From Malaciobacter marinus (GTDB lineage Bacteria > Campylobacterota > Campylobacteria > Campylobacterales > Arcobacteraceae), in assembly GCF_003544855.1 (NCBI RefSeq), contig NZ_CP032101.1:2232001-2296000 (forward strand): a stretch of DNA of 64,000 nucleotides, written 5' to 3'. The notes below the pieces were generated by a model. The model was given only the letters and a program-made list of their open reading frames with translations, ran no database searches and had not been told where the DNA came from. Positions 7,908 to 16,591 of the stretch are shown in pieces (position 1 is the stretch's first letter; the number at the start of each line of letters is the position of its first letter). The position numbers and the translations under genes were made by a program.

Positions 7908-9433
7908 TAGTGACCTCCATTTGGACCAATTTTTATCTGTTTTGCCATAATTTTTAATTCAGCAATTAATAAAGCTGTAAATAAAAAAGCAAACAAGAAA
8001 AAAGTAATCTGTACATTTGTTGTTGCAATATTAGTTGCCGCAATTCCTACAGGCATCAAATCTTGAATCGCCCAAGGTTGTCTTCCAACTTCTGCTACAA
8101 TCCATCCAGCTTCTGCTGCTATGTATCCTAAAGGAATAGAAAAAACACTTGCATATAACCAAAATTTTTGTTTTGTAATATCTTTTTTTAAAAGTAAAAA
8201 TAAAATTACTGCAAAAAGTAATATAAACCATCCACCAAGTGCTACCATTATATGAAATGAATAAAAGGTAAGTGCAATAGGAGGAATAATATCAGTTGGT
8301 TTATCTAAGTAACCATAACCAAAATAGTTCACATAACTTTCTAAAACAAGTTTTGCATCATTTGCTTTTTTAGTGTTACCCTCTTTTTCATACTTTTTAT
8401 ACTGTTTAAAAGCTTCAAGGGCTATTTTACCTTTTGCTATTTTCTCTTTAGCACTTTCAATATTATATTTTTCATTTCCATAAACCAAATCTTTTAATCC
8501 AGGAACAAATGCATTTGGATTATGGTAACCTAAAAGTGAAAGTGCATAAGGTATCTCCATCTCAAAATGAAAAGTATCTTCATTATTATCAACACTTTTT
8601 TTACTATTTAAAATACCAATTGCAACAATTCCAGCGTCCTCTTTTCCCTCATAAAGTCCTTCCATTGCTGCAAGTTTTACAGGCTGTTTCAAAGCAACTT
8701 GATGTGCTGATTCATCTCCACTTAAAGCTAAAAAAAGAGATACTATAAGTCCAAAAGTAGCTGCTATTAGCATAGAACTTTTAGCAAATGCAATTTCTCT
8801 TTTTTTAAGTAAAAACCAAGCACTAATACCTACTACAAAAAGGGCTCCAATTACATATCCACTTCCAACAGTATGCAAAAATTTGCTAACTGCAACAGGA
8901 GATAAAGCAACATCCCAAAAATTTGCCATTTCGTTTCTAACTGTATCTATGTTAAATTTCATTCCAACTGGATATTGCATCCATCCATTTGCAACCAAAA
9001 TCCAAAAAGCACTTAAATTTGAACCAATAGCAACTAACCAAGTTGATAATAGATGAAAACCTTTTGATACTTTATTCCATCCAAAAAACATAACTGCAAA
9101 AAATGTTGATTCCATAAAAAATGCTAAAATTCCCTCAATAGCTAAAGGTGCACCAAAAATATCTCCAACAAACCAACTATAATTTGCCCAGTTTGTACCA
9201 AATTCAAACTCCATAATGATACCAGTGGCAACTCCAATTGCAAAATTTATAGCAAATAAAGTCATCCAAAACTTAGTCATTTTTTTATACTTTTCTTGTT
9301 TAGTTTTAACATAAATAGTCTCCATTATTGCAATAATAAAAGACAAACCTAAAGTTAAAGGAACAAACAAGAAGTGATAAATTGCAGTTAGTGCAAACTG
9401 GGCTCTGGACCAATCTACTAAACTATCTTCCAT
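7907..9433 (-). CDS. cydA: Cytochrome bd quinol oxidase subunit I
   Basis: This 508-residue multi-pass protein starts with the family pattern (W-S-R-A-Q-F-A-L-T-A-I-Y-H-F) containing the N-terminal heme-ligand His. It has the conserved G-R-Q-P-W motif near the C-terminus and a long quinol-binding (Q) loop between Q-P-V-K-L-A-A-M-E-G and P-P-I-A-L-T-F-Y. That loop is about as long as in E. coli CydA, which favours the CydA over the CioA type. The start is preceded by AAAGGAG and adjoins the stop of the DUF4492 gene. Confidence 0.93.
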   Translation of the reverse strand: MEDSLVDWSRAQFALTAIYHFLFVPLTLGLSFIIAIMETIYVKTKQEKYKKMTKFWMTLFAINFAIGVATGIIMEFEFGTNWANYSWFVGDIFGAPLAIEGILAFFMESTFFAVMFFGWNKVSKGFHLLSTWLVAIGSNLSAFWILVANGWMQYPVGMKFNIDTVRNEMANFWDVALSPVAVSKFLHTVGSGYVIGALFVVGISAWFLLKKREIAFAKSSMLIAATFGLIVSLFLALSGDESAHQVALKQPVKLAAMEGLYEGKEDAGIVAIGILNSKKSVDNNEDTFHFEMEIPYALSLLGYHNPNAFVPGLKDLVYGNEKYNIESAKEKIAKGKIALEAFKQYKKYEKEGNTKKANDAKLVLESYVNYFGYGYLDKPTDIIPPIALTFYSFHIMVALGGWFILLFAVILFLLLKKDITKQKFWLYASVFSIPLGYIAAEAGWIVAEVGRQPWAIQDLMPVGIAATNIATTNVQITFFLFAFLFTALLIAELKIMAKQIKIGPNGGH

Positions 9434-9646
9434 TTAATCTCCTTTTGTCATGTTTTTAAAAACAAAATTTTGTTTTTGTTTTTCTGTTTTATATTCACTT
9501 TTAAAACTTTTGTCATAAACAAAGATATTTAATATAACTAAAATAGTAATCAATTTTATAATTACTATTTTCCATAAACTCTTTCCTACAGTTAAGTTTC
9601 TAAAGCCATCATAATATAAGTTGTAAATCGATTTTAAATAGTTCAT
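9434..9646 (-). CDS. DUF4492 family protein leading the cyd operon
   Basis: This 70-residue protein has one membrane helix (about 25-45) and looks like the DUF4492 family, which sits upstream of cydA in Campylobacterota and Bacteroidetes and is presumed to aid the bd oxidase. The ATG at 9646 has GGAG five bases upstream. The longer in-frame start at 9667 is rejected: it lies inside the operator palindrome, at about the expected transcription start. The C-terminal end (M-T-K-G-D) encodes the AAAGGAG ribosome binding site of cydA. Its biochemical role is unknown. Confidence 0.75.
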   Translation of the reverse strand: MNYLKSIYNLYYDGFRNLTVGKSLWKIVIIKLITILVILNIFVYDKSFKSEYKTEKQKQNFVFKNMTKGD

Positions 9647-9660
9647 ATAATCTCCAATAT

Positions 9661-9674
9661 TGAACATATGTTCA
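9661..9674. promoter_or_regulatory. Operator palindrome 1 of the cyd operon
   Basis: TGAACATATGTTCA is a perfect 14-base palindrome located just downstream of the cyd -10 element, at about the transcription start. A related box lies 31 bases (about three helical turns) away. The divergent DUF134 regulator is the obvious candidate to bind both; this is inferred from position. Confidence 0.65.
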
Positions 9675-9676
9675 TA

Positions 9677-9705
9677 ATTTTACTACTTTTTTGAACATAT
9701 GTCAA
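9677..9705 (-). promoter_or_regulatory. Sigma-70-type promoter of the cyd operon
   Basis: Read on the minus strand, TTGACA (9700-9705) and TAAAAT (9677-9682) are separated by 17 bases, an almost ideal housekeeping promoter reading towards the DUF4492-cydAB operon. Operator box 2 overlaps the -35 and operator 1 follows the -10, an arrangement that fits repression. Confidence 0.7.
9692..9705. promoter_or_regulatory. Operator palindrome 2 of the cyd operon
   Basis: TGAACATATGTCAA matches palindrome 1 except at two bases near one end, where it is fused to the -35 hexamer TTGACA. The pairing of an ideal and an imperfect site suggests cooperative binding by a dimeric regulator. Confidence 0.55.
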
Positions 9706-9767
9706 GTATAAAAGTGCTAAATTATTATATTTATGATAAAATATCTTTTTTAATTATAAGGAATTAA

Positions 9768-10355
9768 ATGGCTAGAGACAAAAATCAAAGAGAGTTAAAC
9801 TTCAAACCACTTTTTAAAAATTTTGGGCAAAATGAAATTGAAAACAACAATGAAATAGCCTTGCTTCACGAGGAGATTGAGGCAATTTATCTTATAGATT
9901 TACTTGGACTTTATCAAGAAGAAGCAGCACAAAAAATGAATGTATCAAGACCTACTTTATCAAGAATCATAAGAAATGCTAGACATAAAGTTGCAAATAG
10001 TCTAATTGGTGGTGCAAAACTACATATTCATGATCAAAAAGATAACTATACAGTTGCAATTTGTAGTGATGTTGAAGAGAAACTAATCAACAACACATCA
10101 CAAGGAAAATATATTTTAATTTTTGAAATAAAAGAAAAAAGTTATAAATTATTAAAAAGTTTAGAAAATCCTGTTTTTTTTCAAAAACAAAAACCAGGTA
10201 TGGCCTTACCAAAACTTTTTGTTGAAAATAATGTAAACTTCTTTTTAGCAAATGAAATTGGTGCTGGATTAAAAAACTCTTTACTATCAAAAGGTATTTA
10301 TACTATTTTAAAAAAGAAAATAAAATTTGATGATTTATCAAATATTCCAATCTAA
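9768..10355 (+). CDS. DUF134 DNA-binding regulator fused to a NifX-type domain
   Basis: This 195-residue protein has an N-terminal DUF134-like helix-turn-helix (residues 1-90; sigma-70-region-4-like stretch Y-Q-E-E-A-A-Q-K-M-N-V-S-R-P-T-L-S-R-I). A C-terminal domain (about 98-190) resembles the dinitrogenase iron-molybdenum cofactor family. It is divergent from the cyd operon, with two palindromes between them. The last gene of that operon carries the same kind of domain. I infer a repressor of cytochrome bd whose C-terminal domain senses a metal, cofactor or redox ligand. It is followed within 8 bases by the Nudix gene, so the two probably share a transcript. Confidence 0.8.
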   Translation: MARDKNQRELNFKPLFKNFGQNEIENNNEIALLHEEIEAIYLIDLLGLYQEEAAQKMNVSRPTLSRIIRNARHKVANSLIGGAKLHIHDQKDNYTVAICSDVEEKLINNTSQGKYILIFEIKEKSYKLLKSLENPVFFQKQKPGMALPKLFVENNVNFFLANEIGAGLKNSLLSKGIYTILKKKIKFDDLSNIPI

Positions 10356-10363
10356 GAGAAATT

Positions 10364-10798
10364 ATGAATAATTTTGAAAATAAAATAAAAACACCACATA
10401 TTGCTACTGATGGAATTATTAAAATTTTCGATGATAAAGAGAATTTTAAAGGTATTGTTTTAATAACAAGAAAAAATCCTCCTTTAGGACTTGCATTACC
10501 AGGAGGTTTTGTTGACATTGGTGAAAAAGTCGAAGATGCTTTAAAAAGAGAGATGAAAGAAGAAGTAAACTTAGATGTAAGTATTTTAAAACTTTTAGGA
10601 ATATATTCAGATCCAAAAAGAGATGAAAGATTCCATTGTGTTTCATGCAGTTACATTTGTAAAGCATATGGTAAGCCAATTGCAGCAGATGATGCAAAAA
10701 GTGCAAAGATTTATAGCTTAAATGAAATTCCTTTTGATAAACTAGTGTTTGACCATAAACAAATAGTAAAAGATTTTATAAAATATGAGGAAATTTAA
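10364..10798 (+). CDS. Nudix hydrolase
   Basis: This 144-residue single-domain protein contains a Nudix box from G-G-F-V-D-I-G-E through R-E-M-K-E-E-V-N-L (about residues 46-70). The usual Gly after E-E-x is Asn here. The preceding sequence P-P-L-G-L-A-L-P-G-G resembles ADP-ribose/NADH-pyrophosphatase-like Nudix enzymes, but the substrate cannot be read from sequence. It lies between the DUF134 regulator and a histidine kinase; the kinase start codon follows its stop directly (TAAGTG). Confidence 0.85.
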   Translation: MNNFENKIKTPHIATDGIIKIFDDKENFKGIVLITRKNPPLGLALPGGFVDIGEKVEDALKREMKEEVNLDVSILKLLGIYSDPKRDERFHCVSCSYICKAYGKPIAADDAKSAKIYSLNEIPFDKLVFDHKQIVKDFIKYEEI

Positions 10799-12334
10799 GT
10801 GATAGAAGAAACAGAAATTTCTTTGGATTGTTTAAGTAGTTTAATTTTTAATGCAAATGATATAATTTTTATTACAGATTTAGATTCAAAAAAAGTTGTA
10901 TACGCAAATAATTTATTTTTAGAAAAATTTGAATACACAAAAGATGAGTTAGTACATTTAGATATTTCAGATATTAGAAAGCAAAAAGAAAACAAACCTT
11001 TTAATACTTTAAAAAAAGAGTTAGAAACGACAAAAAGTAGTATTACATATGCTAAATATTTTTCAAAATCAGGTAATAAATACTCCTTAGAATCAAGTAA
11101 TAAACTTCAAAAAATAAACAATAAAAACTATTTAGTAAGCATAGCAAGAGAAATAACAGAAAAACTAGAGAAAGAGTTTTTAATAAAAAAAGAACTAAAT
11201 ATAAAAATAGCTGAAATTGAAAATCAAAAAATATTTTTAAATACTTTACTAAAAAACAATCCAACAGCAATCTTTTATAAAAATATTCATGGAAAATATT
11301 TAGGTTGCAACAAAGCTTGGGAAAAATTAACAGGAATCAAAGAAGATGAAGTATTGGGAAAATCGGTTTTTGATATAGCTCCTAAAGATATTGCAAAAAT
11401 TTATTTTGAAGAAGATAAAAAAGTATTTTCCCTTGAAGAGAGTCCTCAAATATATCAAGCAGAAGTTTACAACAAATCAATTGATAAAAGATTTGATGTT
11501 GTTTTTTATAAATCAGCATATTTTGATGCAAAAGGTGAAGTATTAGGTCTAATTGGAGTTGTTATTGATGTGACACAAGTTATGAAATTAGAAAAAGAGA
11601 AAGAAAAAAAAGAAAAAATCATATACCAACAATCAAAAATGGCAGCAATGGGTGAAATGATAGAGAATATAGCTCACCAATGGAGACAACCCCTTTCAAC
11701 TATGACAGTAAGTGCTAGTGGAATAAAAATGCAAAAAGAGTTTGGAATTTTAAAAGATGAAAGTTTAAGTGAATTTATTGAAGCCATATTAGAATCCTCA
11801 AAGCATCTTTCACAAACAATAGATGATTTTAGGAATTTTTTCAAAACTACAAAATATGAAGAAATTTTTAATATCAAAAATATTTTTAATAAAACACTAG
11901 TTTTACTCTCATCAAAATTTAAAAATAGAAATATCAAAATAGAACAAGATATACAAAGTGTTGAAATAAAATCATTACAAAATGAATTAATACATGTTAT
12001 TTTAAATATATTGAATAATTCAAATGATGCTTTAGAAAAACTTGATATAGAAGAAAAAACTATTTTTATTAAAAGTGAAAAATATTTAACAAACAAATTA
12101 AAAATTGAAATAAGTGACAATGCTGGTGGGATTAATGAAAATATAATATTTAAGATATTTGATCCATACTTTACTACAAAACATCAAAGCCAAGGAACAG
12201 GAATAGGACTTTATATGACTAAAGAGATAGTAAATAAACACTTAAATGGCTCAATAGATGTAAAAAATATAGATTTTAGTTATAAAGAAAAAAATTACAC
12301 AGGAGCAAAGTTTACAATAATACTTCCTATATAA
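10799..12334 (+). CDS. Cytosolic PAS-PAS sensor histidine kinase
   Basis: This 511-residue protein has no membrane segment. It reads as PAS (about 8-120), PAS (about 145-260), a short coiled coil, a HisKA-type helix with phospho-acceptor His293 in the sequence A-H-Q-W-R-Q-P-L, and a HATPase domain (N box I-L-N-N-S-N-D-A-L, G1 D-N-A-G-G-I, F box F-D-P-Y-F-T-T-K, G2 G-T-G-I-G-L-Y). The GTG start has GAGG eight bases upstream. It senses an intracellular signal, perhaps redox state given its neighbours. No response regulator is adjacent, so its partner is unknown. Confidence 0.88.
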   Translation: MIEETEISLDCLSSLIFNANDIIFITDLDSKKVVYANNLFLEKFEYTKDELVHLDISDIRKQKENKPFNTLKKELETTKSSITYAKYFSKSGNKYSLESSNKLQKINNKNYLVSIAREITEKLEKEFLIKKELNIKIAEIENQKIFLNTLLKNNPTAIFYKNIHGKYLGCNKAWEKLTGIKEDEVLGKSVFDIAPKDIAKIYFEEDKKVFSLEESPQIYQAEVYNKSIDKRFDVVFYKSAYFDAKGEVLGLIGVVIDVTQVMKLEKEKEKKEKIIYQQSKMAAMGEMIENIAHQWRQPLSTMTVSASGIKMQKEFGILKDESLSEFIEAILESSKHLSQTIDDFRNFFKTTKYEEIFNIKNIFNKTLVLLSSKFKNRNIKIEQDIQSVEIKSLQNELIHVILNILNNSNDALEKLDIEEKTIFIKSEKYLTNKLKIEISDNAGGINENIIFKIFDPYFTTKHQSQGTGIGLYMTKEIVNKHLNGSIDVKNIDFSYKEKNYTGAKFTIILPI

Positions 12335-12390
12335 ATAAGGTTTATTTAAGTATTTAATACATAGAATCTATACAAAAAATAAGGAAATTC

Positions 12391-12687
12391 ATGGAAAATT
12401 ATGAACAAATAGTAGTTCTTATAATTGTATTTTCAGCTTCATTTATAACTTGGAAGTTAGTAAAAGACTTTTATAAAACAAAAATCCATATGATTTTTGC
12501 TCACTTAATTGCTATTGCAACAGCATCTTTTATGCTACTTTCTACAATGTTTTTATTTATGCCTAAAAACTATGTAAAAGGACAAACTGCCGAAGTAGAA
12601 CTATCATTTATTTCTATCATAATTGTTATAGCAATGGTAGGAATCATATACTTCTTTTTTAAATATATCCCATCTAAAGATAAATAA
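12391..12687 (+). CDS. Small membrane protein of unknown function
   Basis: This 98-residue protein has three predicted membrane helices (about 6-25, 36-57 and 70-90) and a short charged tail. AAGGAA precedes the ATG. It stands between the PAS kinase and the ABC importer and ends in a hairpin. I do not recognise a family. Confidence 0.6.
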   Translation: MENYEQIVVLIIVFSASFITWKLVKDFYKTKIHMIFAHLIAIATASFMLLSTMFLFMPKNYVKGQTAEVELSFISIIIVIAMVGIIYFFFKYIPSKDK

Positions 12688-12700
12688 TATTTATCTTTAG
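12674..12700 (+). terminator. Hairpin at the end of the small membrane protein gene
   Basis: CTAAAGATAAAT (12674-12685) is perfectly complementary to ATTTATCTTTAG (12689-12700) around a 3-base loop. It includes the stop codon and is followed by AACAGG, not a U-tract, so factor-independent termination is uncertain. Confidence 0.45.
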
Positions 12701-12777
12701 AACAGGCATCACATCTATAAGTTAAACTTATATTATACTACATAATTTAATAATTATATTTTATTGATTTATATCAA

Positions 12778-12792
12778 TGATAATTAAAATCA
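12778..12792. promoter_or_regulatory. Fur-box-like sequence before the ABC importer
   Basis: TGATAATTAAAATCA matches the 7-1-7 pattern TGATAAT-N-ATTATCA at 12 of 14 positions, 43 bases before the gene for the substrate-binding protein. It belongs to a series of such boxes in this window. Confidence 0.5.
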
Positions 12793-12834
12793 TTTTCGTT
12801 ATACTTTTGAAAATTTTATAACACAGGAATAAAA

Positions 12835-13809
12835 ATGTATCTTAAAATATTTGTTTTACTCATTATATCATTTCAGATAAGTTTATCAAAAGAAAATAGA
12901 TTGATTATTGCAGGTCCTATTGCAACGGTTTCACACCCATTTTTTCATATAATAAAAACCAATGCATTAAATGATGTAACAAATAATTTAGAATTTAAAC
13001 TTTGGAAAAATCCCGATGAACTAAGAAGTTTAATATTAAATAACAATGTTGACATTATAGCAATACCTACAAATGTTGCTGCAAATTTATATAATAAAAA
13101 ACAAGATATAAAACTACTTGGAGTTTCAATTTGGGGGATACTTGGTTTAATAAGTAGAGATAATAATTTAAAAACACTAAAAGATTTTAAAAACAAAGAA
13201 ATAGTTGTTCCTTTTAGACAAGACATGCCAGATATTGTATTAAAACAGCTTATAAAAAAACAGGGAATGGATATTCACAAGGATTTTAAAATTAGATATG
13301 CAAGTTCTCCTATTGATGCAATGCAAATGCTTATTTTAAGACAAGTTGATCATGCACTACTTGCAGAACCTGCTATATCTATTGCTTTAAGAAAAACAAA
13401 ATCTTTTCCTTTAAAACTTGTTGCTCCTGATTTATATAGAAGTGTAAATCTACAGGAGGAATGGGGGAAAACTTTTAATACAAAAGAACAAGTTCCTCAA
13501 GCAGGAATTGCTATACTTGGGAAACTATCAAATAATAAATATTTAATAAAAAGATTTGAACAAGAGTATATAAAATCTCTTAACTGGTATAAAAATAATC
13601 CTAAAAAAGCTTCAAAATTAACTGTTGCAAATTTAAAAATGCTTGAAGAAAAAGGTTTAACTGATTCTATTAAATATGTAGATATAGAATATAAAAAAGC
13701 AATTGATTCAAAAGATGATATTGAAGAATTTTTCAAAATTTTAATGCAAAGTAATCCCAAACTAATTGGAAGTAAACTTCCAGATTCTAATTTCTACTAT
13801 AAAGATTAA
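12835..13809 (+). CDS. ABC transporter substrate-binding protein, NitT/TauT/SsuA-like
   Basis: This 324-residue periplasmic protein has a signal peptide (residues 1-18) and the two-lobe pattern of nitrate/taurine/sulfonate binding proteins (NMT1-like), e.g. V-D-I-I-A-I-P-T-N-V-A and L-L-A-E-P-A-I-S-I-A. It is the first gene of a four-gene run with its permease, ATPase and an NnrS-family protein, three bases before the permease. The Fur-box-like sequence upstream and the downstream TonB receptor suggest an iron-linked substrate instead of taurine or nitrate. The ligand is unknown. Confidence 0.8.
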   Translation: MYLKIFVLLIISFQISLSKENRLIIAGPIATVSHPFFHIIKTNALNDVTNNLEFKLWKNPDELRSLILNNNVDIIAIPTNVAANLYNKKQDIKLLGVSIWGILGLISRDNNLKTLKDFKNKEIVVPFRQDMPDIVLKQLIKKQGMDIHKDFKIRYASSPIDAMQMLILRQVDHALLAEPAISIALRKTKSFPLKLVAPDLYRSVNLQEEWGKTFNTKEQVPQAGIAILGKLSNNKYLIKRFEQEYIKSLNWYKNNPKKASKLTVANLKMLEEKGLTDSIKYVDIEYKKAIDSKDDIEEFFKILMQSNPKLIGSKLPDSNFYYKD

Positions 13810-13811
13810 AT

Positions 13812-14594
13812 ATGAAATTTATATTTAAAATATTAAAAGATTTTCCTAAATATCTATTTAGTGGATTAACCTCTATTGCATCTATTTTTTTGTTTATAGC
13901 ACTTTGGGATATGACAAATCAACTTTATGGAACATTAGTATTACCTTCACCTAAAGAGACATTCATAACTTTATATGAGCTTTTAAATGATGAAATAATT
14001 TATGGTGAAATAAAATTGACTATTTATAGAGCATTTTATGGTTTTTTTTTATCCTTAATTATTGGAACAATACTTGGAGTATTAGCAGGTTTTTTTGCAA
14101 CTGCATCTATTATGAGTAGACCAATTGTTACTATTTTAGTAGGAATGCCTCCAATTGCTTGGATAGTACTTGCAATGATTTGGTTTGGGATGAGTGATAA
14201 AACTGTTATTTTTACTGTTGTTATAGCATCTTTTCCTATTATATTTGTAGGATCTTTACAAGGTACAAGAACTTTAGATTCAGATTTAAAAGAGATGGCA
14301 CAAAGTTTTAATCTACCTTTTAAAATGAAATTATTTGACATATACTTTCCACACATCTTCTCTTATGTATTTCCTGCTTGGGTTAGTGCTTTAGGAATGA
14401 GTTGGAAAATAGTTGTTATGGCTGAATTACTATCTTCAAATAGTGGTATTGGTGCACAATTAGCAATTGCAAGAAGTTTACTTGATACCCCAACAGCTCT
14501 AGCTTTAGTAATAATAATGATTGGTTCACTTTTATTTATTGAATATATCATATTAGAACCAATTAAAAGAGAGGTTGAATCATGGAGAGACTAG
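13812..14594 (+). CDS. ABC transporter permease, SsuC/TauC-like
   Basis: This 260-residue inner-membrane protein has six hydrophobic segments and the cytoplasmic EAA-loop region (around E-M-A-Q-S-F-N-L-P). The length and pattern (G-M-P-P-I-A-W-I-V-L-A-M-I-W-F-G) fit the BPD_transp_1 permeases of nitrate/sulfonate/taurine importers. It overlaps the ATPase gene by 13 bases, so the two are translationally coupled. Confidence 0.88.
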   Translation: MKFIFKILKDFPKYLFSGLTSIASIFLFIALWDMTNQLYGTLVLPSPKETFITLYELLNDEIIYGEIKLTIYRAFYGFFLSLIIGTILGVLAGFFATASIMSRPIVTILVGMPPIAWIVLAMIWFGMSDKTVIFTVVIASFPIIFVGSLQGTRTLDSDLKEMAQSFNLPFKMKLFDIYFPHIFSYVFPAWVSALGMSWKIVVMAELLSSNSGIGAQLAIARSLLDTPTALALVIIMIGSLLFIEYIILEPIKREVESWRD

Positions 14595-15313
14595 AGGTAA
14601 AAAATTTATCATTCTCTTTTGGAGTAACACAAGTATTAGATGAAATAAACTTTACTTTAAACAAAGGTCATGTTTTATCAATAGTTGGTCCAAGTGGTGG
14701 AGGCAAAAGTACTTTATTGAAATTATGTGCAAATATTTTAAATATTGAGCAAGGAGAGATTAATAACTCTTTTAAATATTGTTCTTTTGCTTTTCAAGAT
14801 ACAAGATTGCTTCCATGGAAAAATGTTATTGACAATATTAGCTTAAGCTTATTAGCAAAAAATATAAATAAAAAAGAAGCATTATTAAAAGCAGAAAATA
14901 TTGCAATTAAAATGGGATTAAAACAAGAAGATTTTGATAAATTTCCAAAAGATTTAAGTGGAGGGATGAAACAAAGAGTTTCATTTGCAAGAGCTTTAGT
15001 TATAAATCCAAAACTTCTATTTTTAGATGAACCATTTTCTGCACTTGATATTGGTTTAAAAAAAGAGTTACAAGAGTATTTAATCAACTTAGTTGAGAAT
15101 GAAAACCTCAGTATATTATTTATTACTCATGATTTAATGGAAGCTGTAAAATTAAGTGATGAGATTTTGGTTTTAGAACCAAATCCAGGAAGAGTAGTTA
15201 AAAGTTTTAAAATAGATGAACAAAAAAGTTTAAGAGATACTAACTTTGTATATAAAACAAGTGCAAAACTTTTAAACAACAAATATATAATTGATACATT
15301 TTTCAAAGGATAA
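14582..15313 (+). CDS. ABC transporter ATPase, SsuB/TauB-like
   Basis: This 243-residue ATPase has Walker A (G-P-S-G-G-G-K-S-T), Q-loop (F-Q-D-T-R-L-L-P-W, typical of the SsuB/TauB group), signature L-S-G-G-M-K-Q-R, Walker B (L-L-F-L-D-E-P) and the H-loop (T-H-D). It energises the importer formed with the two genes before it. The next gene starts three bases after its stop. Confidence 0.92.
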   Translation: MERLEVKNLSFSFGVTQVLDEINFTLNKGHVLSIVGPSGGGKSTLLKLCANILNIEQGEINNSFKYCSFAFQDTRLLPWKNVIDNISLSLLAKNINKKEALLKAENIAIKMGLKQEDFDKFPKDLSGGMKQRVSFARALVINPKLLFLDEPFSALDIGLKKELQEYLINLVENENLSILFITHDLMEAVKLSDEILVLEPNPGRVVKSFKIDEQKSLRDTNFVYKTSAKLLNNKYIIDTFFKG

Positions 15314-15315
15314 TT

Positions 15316-16524
15316 ATGCAAAAAAGTGAACATTATGGAAGTTATCCAAAAAATATTAATCCTCCTATTTATTTAGCATATGCATTTAGAATTTTTTTCC
15401 TAATATTACCATATTACATAGTATTGAATATTATTTTATGGGGATTTGTTTATTCTGGCTATTTAAATCTAAACTTTATGGATGATATATTAACCTGGCA
15501 TATTTATGAGTTTCTATATGGAGTTGGAAGTGCAGGAATATGTGCATTTGTATTAACTGCTGTTCCTGAATTTTTTAAAAAAGAATTACCAGTTGTTGAT
15601 AAGAAGTTACTATATATCTTTATTATGTGGATTTTAGGAAGAGTTAGTTTTTGGTTTATTGATTATATACATATATATATTGTTGCTTTTTTAAACTGCT
15701 TTTTACTTCTTTATACTATTTATTTAGTCTATAAACCTTTTTTTAAAGATAATAATCAAAAACATACTTCAATTTTAATTTGTATAATAACTATATTTTT
15801 AATTCAAGTACTATTTTTTCTATCATATACAAGTTTAATAAATATAAATTCATTTGAAATATTAAAATTTTCATTATCTTTTTTTATGATTTTAATACTA
15901 CTTGTTTTAAGAAGAGTGAACATGGAAACAGTAAATAATTTACTTGAAAAAAAAGATATTAATAAAGTATTTTTAGCAAAATCATTTAGATATAATATCG
16001 CAATATTTACTATTATAATCTTTGCAACAGTTAGTTTATTTTTTCCTAACAATTATGCTCTTACATGGATCGCTTTTGCTTGTAGTTTTGCTATATTATC
16101 TTTACTTAATGATTACTTTATTCAAGAACCATCTATTTTTAAAAGTTATTTAATACTTAGTCTAATATCTCTTATTTTAATAATGAGCTTAGGTTACTTT
16201 TCAATTGGATATGCTTTTTTAATGCAAGAATTTTTTGAAATATCTAATTATATTCATTTTTTAACAACTGGTGCTTTTGGTCTTGCTTTTTATTTAGTAA
16301 TGGTAGTTGTATCATATGTTCATACAGGAAGAGAATTAGTAATTGAAAATAAAGCTTTTTTAGGGGCTTTATTAATCATATTTGCAACTATATTAAGAGT
16401 CTTTTTTGAAAGTCAAAATATATATCTTATTTCCACAATATTTTGGGCAAGTGCATTTTTAATCTATAGTTTTTCATATTCATCATATTTATTAAAAAAA
16501 AGAGTAGATAACCTTCCTGGGTAA
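15316..16524 (+). CDS. NnrS-family membrane protein
   Basis: This 402-residue protein has about twelve membrane segments. Two stretches recall NnrS: W-H-I-Y-E-F-L-Y-G-V-G-S-A with L-T-A-V-P-E-F near residue 55, and L-T-T-G-A-F-G with V-H-T-G-R-E-L near residue 335. NnrS proteins are heme/copper membrane proteins linked to nitric oxide or metal-nitrosyl stress. Here the gene is the last of an ABC importer operon. A role in handling the imported metal compound is possible but unproven. Confidence 0.78.
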   Translation: MQKSEHYGSYPKNINPPIYLAYAFRIFFLILPYYIVLNIILWGFVYSGYLNLNFMDDILTWHIYEFLYGVGSAGICAFVLTAVPEFFKKELPVVDKKLLYIFIMWILGRVSFWFIDYIHIYIVAFLNCFLLLYTIYLVYKPFFKDNNQKHTSILICIITIFLIQVLFFLSYTSLININSFEILKFSLSFFMILILLVLRRVNMETVNNLLEKKDINKVFLAKSFRYNIAIFTIIIFATVSLFFPNNYALTWIAFACSFAILSLLNDYFIQEPSIFKSYLILSLISLILIMSLGYFSIGYAFLMQEFFEISNYIHFLTTGAFGLAFYLVMVVVSYVHTGRELVIENKAFLGALLIIFATILRVFFESQNIYLISTIFWASAFLIYSFSYSSYLLKKRVDNLPG

Positions 16525-16540
16525 TCCTACTTTTTTTTTA

Positions 16541-16563
16541 GATAATTATTGATAATAATTATC
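16541..16563. promoter_or_regulatory. Fur-box-like sequence before the TonB receptor
   Basis: An imperfect inverted repeat built from GATAATTATT and GATAATAATTATC lies 29 bases upstream of the receptor ATG. The right part, TGATAATAATTATCA with its flanks (16550-16564), is a perfect 7-1-7 match. It could silence the receptor when iron is plentiful. Confidence 0.7.
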
Positions 16564-16591
16564 ACAATTCATATCATAAAGGTAACATAAA

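Noticed and set aside
8509-8748. Plus-strand ORFs inside cydA, and similar antisense ORFs inside clpA, ttrA, nosZ and the P1B ATPase
   Set aside because: They are mirror frames of strongly conserved genes in AT-rich DNA, with no ribosome binding site or recognisable domain.
9647-9667. Longer start of the DUF4492 protein at 9667
   Set aside because: The ATG falls within the operator palindrome at about the expected transcription start, while the ATG at 9646 has a well-spaced GGAG.
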